A stretch of DNA of 12,507 nt. Source: Jimgerdemannia flammicorona (taxonomy: Eukaryota; Mucoromycota; Endogonomycetes; Endogonales; Endogonaceae). The number at the start of each line of letters is the position of its first letter. The first letter of the stretch is position 1. The notes under the pieces are model-generated. The model saw only the letters and a program-made list of their open reading frames with translations, was not told the DNA's origin and made no database searches. Where the stretch lies: assembly GCA_003990745.1 (NCBI GenBank), contig RBNI01005480.1, positions 1 to 12,507 of the forward strand, written 5' to 3'. Made by a program: the position numbers and the translations under genes. This document shows positions 8,786 through 12,507 of the stretch, piece by piece.

Positions 8786-9960
8786 ATGAACAATACAACT
8801 AATATTTTCTCTTTGAATGTGAATGGGCTACAAGGCACTGTTAGATGTAGGAACATTTTTATTTAGCTGAAGGGATTGGAGGCTGATCTATTCCTCTTGC
8901 AGGATGTCAGGTATAAGGATGACTCTGATAGGATGGAATGGATAAAGGAATGGGGTGGCATAGTAATTTGGTATGGCAAGGTTGGGATTTTGGTTCAGAA
9001 AGACAGAGGGGAGATAAGAGATGTGAGGAGCTGGAGGGAGAGGCTGGTCTGGGGTAAATGGATTCATACAGGCTGAGAGTCAGTCACAGTTGGCTCTTGT
9101 TACTGCCCAGCCATAAGGGGGGAGCATATAGATTAGGTGAAGGGTCTCCAGGAGAGTGGGATCCTTGCAGAGGTGGGGGTGGATATGCTTGGGGGAGATT
9201 TCAATATGGTTTGGGATATACTGATGGATAGAATAGATGGAGGATGGGGTGCTGAGAGCAGGAGTGGGGGGCTGGCGATGTGGGAGGAAGTCAAAAGACT
9301 AGGAGTACTGGTAGATGCTGGTAGGGAGTACTGGGGGGATAGGAGGATATATATGCACTGGGCTGGAGGCCTGGGGACAAGGATTGATTAGATTCTGATA
9401 GCCAACTGTTGGGGCCAAGATGTTTGGAAGTCGCTGGAGGTGGAATGGTGTCCATGGTCAGATCACTGAGGCCTTTTGGGACAGGGGTGCTTTAGGGGAA
9501 GTGGGGATGGGCCTGGACATTGGTGCCTAAATTCCTCCTTGTTAGATGATGAGTCTCAGTGGGAGGAGTGGGCTAAAGACATTTAGCTGAGGGTGGAGAC
9601 CTGGCAGCAGGAAGGTGCCTCGATTGGGCTTTGGTGGATGAGGATGAAAGAGATGGCCAGGATGTACTGGAGCGAGGCTGGCAAGGAGGCTGGGAAGCAG
9701 CAAAGGTAGAGAGTGCATTGGGCTTTTACTAGATTGGCTAGGCTTCTGGAGGAGTGGACAAGACTGGCAATGGTGGAGAGAGAAGAAGATTGGAGAGTAA
9801 TGAGGGTGAAGATGGAGGTTGGGGAACAACAACAGGTGCTGTGAGAAGAGGAAGAGGTAAGGGTGCAAAGCTTGGTGGCATGACTCTGCTGGTAGGGGCT
9901 GGAGGAAGGGGAGAGGCCTTTCAAGTTTCTCACGAGGACCCTAAGGGCAAGAAGGGTACA

Positions 9961-9976
9961 GCAATGGGAGAAGTAC
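9961..9976 (+). other. Single-base deletion (frameshift) in right ORF2
   Basis: Upstream the homology reads ARRVQQW in one frame, matching ARRARHWW of the left copy. Downstream it reads GEVLDSD in the next frame, matching EGVLNDE. Nucleotide alignment is restored by one missing base in the right copy just after CAATGGGA. It lies in the linker between endonuclease and reverse transcriptase. Confidence 0.75.
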
Positions 9977-10890
9977 TTGACTCAGATAGTATACTAGTGC
10001 ATGGTATACAGGACATACTTGGATCACTGAAGGAGTAATGGAGTAGATTGTGGAGTGAGGAGGAGGGTGGGGCAGATGCTACTGCCATTGACTGAACATT
10101 GGAGGATTGGCACCCACCATAAGTTGAGGGACTAGGTGACCTGGTGATGCCTGTAAAGGAGGATGAGATCCACCAGGTTCTTGTCACGACAGCCTCAGGG
10201 ACAGCACCTGGGGAGAATGGCCTACCCTGGGACTTCTGGAAGTGAATGGTTGGTGTCCCAGATGTGATGGGAGAGTTGATGGCATTGTGTGACTCTATAT
10301 TGCAGACAGAGAGATAGGTGGGGGAGCAGGATCTTGGACTGGTGACACTGCTTTATAAGAAGAAAGGAAGGTGAGAGGATTGGAAGAACTGGCAGCTGAT
10401 AATATTACTAGATATGAACAGAAAGTTGGTGACTAGGGTAGTGGTCACGAGGCTACAGAAGGTAGTCCAGCAAGTTGTTGGTGTTGAGCAGAGGGGATTT
10501 GTGGGTGGTCGGCTCATTAGAGATGGTACAGCCTGGATATATGGAGTTATTGAAGGAGCTAGAGCCTGTGGACTGGATGGGTATCTAGTCTTCTTAGACC
10601 AGGAGAAGGCTTATGACCAGGTGTGACAAGTCTGGCTGGCAAAAGTATTAGATAGAATAGGGGTTCTGACCCAATTTTGGTCAGCAATGGTCAGCCTACT
10701 GGAAGGGAGTAGGGCTGCACTCATGTGTAATGGGCATAGAGGGGTAGCATTCCCTCTGAGTAGGGGGGTGCCCCAGGGGGACCCACTGTCCCCCATCTTG
10801 TATACTCTTTCCCTGAAACCCCTAATAGACAGAATTAGGTGGAGGATAGTGGGGCTCTCTATCTATAACATTGGGTGGAAAGTTGGGGCC

Positions 10891-10902
10891 TTTGCAGATG
10901 AT
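10891..10902 (+). other. Reverse transcriptase catalytic box FADD, right copy (intact)
   Basis: Codons TTT GCA GAT GAT inside KVGAFADDMVVGLG. This is the metal-binding Asp pair of reverse transcriptase. The Phe form is known from several LINE clades, including L1. The box survives although the frame around it is broken by stops. Confidence 0.9.
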
Positions 10903-11949
10903 ATGGTGGTTGGTTTGGGATCAATTGCTGATGTTGAGGAGCTCAAGATGACAGTGGAGTGGATTGAGGAGAACTCTGGGGTGAAGCTGAATTGGCACAA
11001 ATATGAAACAATGGTGCTAGGTAATGGCCTGGTGGGAGGGGAAGTTATAGGAACAATTGTCCCCACGAGTGAAGCAGTGCAGTACTTGGGCATCTATTTG
11101 TCAGTCTATGGGTCAGTTCTGCCTAGGTTTTGGTGAGAGCAGTGAATTGGAATTTGGAAGGAGGACTGGCAGGGTTGGGGGGGAAGAGACTTTTCTCTGA
11201 CAGGACAGGTCTTGATTTTGAATGTATATTGGCTGCCGAAGCTATGTTATTTGACTTATCATCTGGACTTCCCAGCCTGGGTGGTGAAGAGATTGCTGAA
11301 GGTGGCCAAGAGATAGATATGGGCTAGCAGACGGAGCCAGATTGGTTGGGAGACCTTGGCCCTACTGGTGGTGAGAGGTGGTCTTGAGCTGGTGGACTTT
11401 CCCAAATGACTACACTGCTTGAGGGCATGGTGGCTTAAGAGGGCAGTGGAGTTGCAAGGAGGGGGTTGGGTTCCTCTGCTGCAGAAGGTCTGGGAGAGGT
11501 GGTCATCATCGAGAGGCTCCACTGGTGATCTTCTCTCATTGGTTGAACTTTAGAACATTACACAATTGTGATATAAAGGTTTCTGGTAGTGGATTGTGGA
11601 GAGGGCAAACTGCATTGGTATTCACTGGCAGGGGAATGAGGGGGAGGAGACTTGCGACCTGGTGATGTGGAGATGGGATAGTGTTCTGCTAGGTGGCATG
11701 CCTTTACTTGAGTTCGATGTTGGAGATGGAATAGAATACCAAAGGGGATCAGGCCAGGATCTGTGGCCTAGTGGTTGGCAAGGAGTTGGAATTGGAGAAG
11801 AATGGGACTGGTATAGTATTTGGAGCTAGAGTGCCACAGTGTGAAAATGGATACCACCAAAGTACTGGGTGGTCTGGTGGCATATGCTGAGGAGGAATGT
11901 AATGCTCAACTTCTGCTCAGAGCACCTTATCATAGGGGGTTGTTTCGAC

Positions 11950-12021
11950 TATGAGGAGTGCCATAATGTAGGGCAGGAAGGGGGCTTTGTACAGATGCCA
12001 GAACATTGGCTAGGAGAGTGT
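11950..12021 (+). other. ORF2 C-terminal zinc knuckle, right copy (first Cys lost)
   Basis: The left copy's C-X2-C pair reads Y-E-E-C here: TAT at 11950-11952, TGC at 11959-11961. His at 12004-12006 and Cys at 12019-12021 are kept, and GDFW follows. TGT to TAT is G-to-A on the coding strand, like the other decay mutations. A Cys three codons upstream (11941-11943) is not present in the left copy. Confidence 0.7.
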
Positions 12022-12474
12022 GAGGTGTTGGGAGACTTTTGGCAGGTCATTGGGGACCACTTGGGGGTGAGGCATTGGAGGGATGAAGTATGGGAGAGGT
12101 GGGAGGACTTGAGGGATCAATTAGTTGGAGGGGTAGGAAAGGAGTGGATTACCTTAGGTTGGGTGTTGGCTATTTGAGTTGGGCTGGCTGGTCACTGGCC
12201 ATTTGTTTTTGAGGAAGGGAGGCAACAGAGCTTGGGGAGCCAGGTATCATAGTGGCAGAGACTTATGGAAGACACCTTGACAGGCTGGTGGCTTGGTTGG
12301 GGGCTGCAGAGGGGTTGGAGGCACTGCTTGGTGGAGAAAATCTGTGGACAGAGCATTGGGAGAGTTGGAGTCATTGGTGAGAGGGTGATCTTTATTTGTG
12401 AAGGGGTGGGGAGGGGCTCCCCTATGGGGATCGGATAGTAGGTGGTGATATTGTATACTTATTCATAGACTGGT

Positions 12475-12480
12475 AATAAA
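12475..12480 (+). promoter_or_regulatory. Polyadenylation signal AATAAA, right copy
   Basis: AATAAA lies about 20 bases before the A-tail, at the same place as in the left copy. Confidence 0.7.
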
Positions 12481-12483
12481 GGC

Positions 12484-12504
12484 GGAGTCCAAGTGACTAT
12501 AAAA
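12484..12504 (+). repeat. Conserved 3' terminus, inverted copy of 1-21
   Basis: GGAGTCCAAGTGACTATA followed by A residues, identical over 21 bases to the reverse complement of the window's first 21 bases. It is flanked by UTR sequence that has diverged. Confidence 0.95.
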
Positions 12505-12507
12505 AAA

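Larger units (their letters stand above)
8786..12438 (+). pseudogene. LINE ORF2: AP endonuclease - reverse transcriptase - zinc knuckle (right copy)
   Basis: Starts at the ATG opening MNNTTNIFSLNVNGLQG and ends at TAG 12436-12438 after GSPMGIG, matching the left copy's end. Endonuclease motifs are NVNG, LLQDVRY, GSCYCPA, GGDFNMV, RID and WSDH. One frame runs to about 9969. A single-base loss near GCAATGGGAG then moves it to the frame that holds the rest. Reverse transcriptase motifs are LLYKKKG, EQRGFVGGRLIRDG, FLDQEKAYD, RGVPQGDPLSPILY (10762-10803), FADD (10891-10902), VKLNWHK and YLGIYLSVYG. The conserved C-terminal block has HLDFPAWVVKRLLK, QIGWE, LRAWWLKRA and QLVGGVGKEW. In-frame stops number more than twenty-five, for example 8864, 9074, 9134, 9389, 9467, 9584, 9707, 9842, 9881, 9893, 10036, 10093, 10120, 10243, 10315, 10372, 10624, 11134, 11314, 11407, 11551, 11587, 11827, 12175 and 12250. 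I see no RNase H domain. Confidence 0.95.
6783..12507 (+). mobile_element. LINE-type non-LTR retrotransposon, right copy (degenerate)
   Basis: Same order as the left copy, in the opposite orientation: ORF1 remnant, 30-base spacer, ORF2 remnant, short UTR with AATAAA, A-tail of seven. Homology to the left copy becomes recognisable at about 6783 (QIVAGGEGPRPGGGMRG against WQYVGRGHGAGIG...MRG), so the real 5' end may lie upstream. Protein similarity between copies looks like roughly two thirds identical residues in the reverse transcriptase, by eye. CpG is strongly depleted: I count six between 7021 and 7800 in G-rich sequence. This copy has more stops than the left one and at least two frameshifts. 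Confidence 0.95.
12439..12507 (+). other. 3' UTR and A-tail of right copy
   Basis: About 66 bases after the ORF2 stop, then an A-tail of seven including the shared bases, which ends at the window edge. It aligns with the left UTR in length and in the AATAAA and terminal blocks. Confidence 0.85.

Noticed and set aside
10950..11900. RNase H domain downstream of the reverse transcriptase
   Set aside because: The conserved blocks here (YLGIYLS, HLDFPAWVVKRLL, LRAWWLKRA) are typical of the thumb and C-terminal region of LINEs. I see no spaced Asp/Glu pattern of RNase H in the aligned frame of either copy.
72..12438. Alternative genetic code with TGA read as Trp
   Set aside because: Many TGA codons do align with Trp, but TAG also replaces Trp and TAG/TGA replace Gln and Arg. 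Both ORFs have TAG, TGA and TAA interruptions, so mutation decay explains them better.
1..12507. A single large DNA transposon bounded by 21-base terminal inverted repeats
   Set aside because: UTR and coding homology extends inward from both ends in LINE order, both ends carry AATAAA and A-tails, and no transposase is present.

Overview
The window is eukaryotic and consists almost entirely of two old, related non-LTR (LINE-type) retrotransposons lying head to head. The left copy reads on the minus strand, from about 5640 down to 1. The right copy reads on the plus strand, from about 6783 to 12507. Each carries ORF1 (about 630 codons, nucleic-acid-binding type) and then ORF2 (about 1215 codons), which encodes an AP endonuclease, a reverse transcriptase and a C-terminal zinc-knuckle tail. 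A 3' UTR of about 66 bases with AATAAA and a short A-tail follows. Both A-tails point outward, so the window begins and ends with the same 21 bases in inverted orientation. No rRNA, tRNA, CRISPR or bacterial-type gene is visible.

Host: two features point to a eukaryote that probably methylates its repeats: the AT-rich spacer, and the strong CpG depletion with many Trp/Gln/Arg-to-stop changes in the elements. A fungus is plausible, but the sequence alone does not settle it.

Layout: 1-71 left 3' UTR and tail (minus); 72-3719 left ORF2 pseudogene; 3720-3753 spacer; 3754-5640 left ORF1 pseudogene; 5641-6448 AT-rich sequence with no gene I recognise; 6449-6782 an open frame of unknown origin with no counterpart in the left copy; 6783-8755 right ORF1 pseudogene; 8756-8785 spacer; 8786-12438 right ORF2 pseudogene; 12439-12507 right 3' UTR and A-tail.

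Function and state: in an active element ORF1 would coat the RNA, the endonuclease would nick the target and the reverse transcriptase would copy the RNA from its 3' end. Neither copy can do this now. Left ORF2 has more than twenty in-frame stops but no frameshift over about 3.6 kb, and its catalytic FADD box reads FTDN. Right ORF2 keeps FADD but has more than twenty-five stops and one frameshift. Aligning the two copies by eye separates real ORF ends from decay stops. It also shows three stops shared at identical positions and a 3' terminus far better conserved than the rest. I see no novel multi-gene system here. The points worth following up are the conserved 3' end, the shared stops, the unusual endonuclease motif and the unexplained open frame at 6449-6782.
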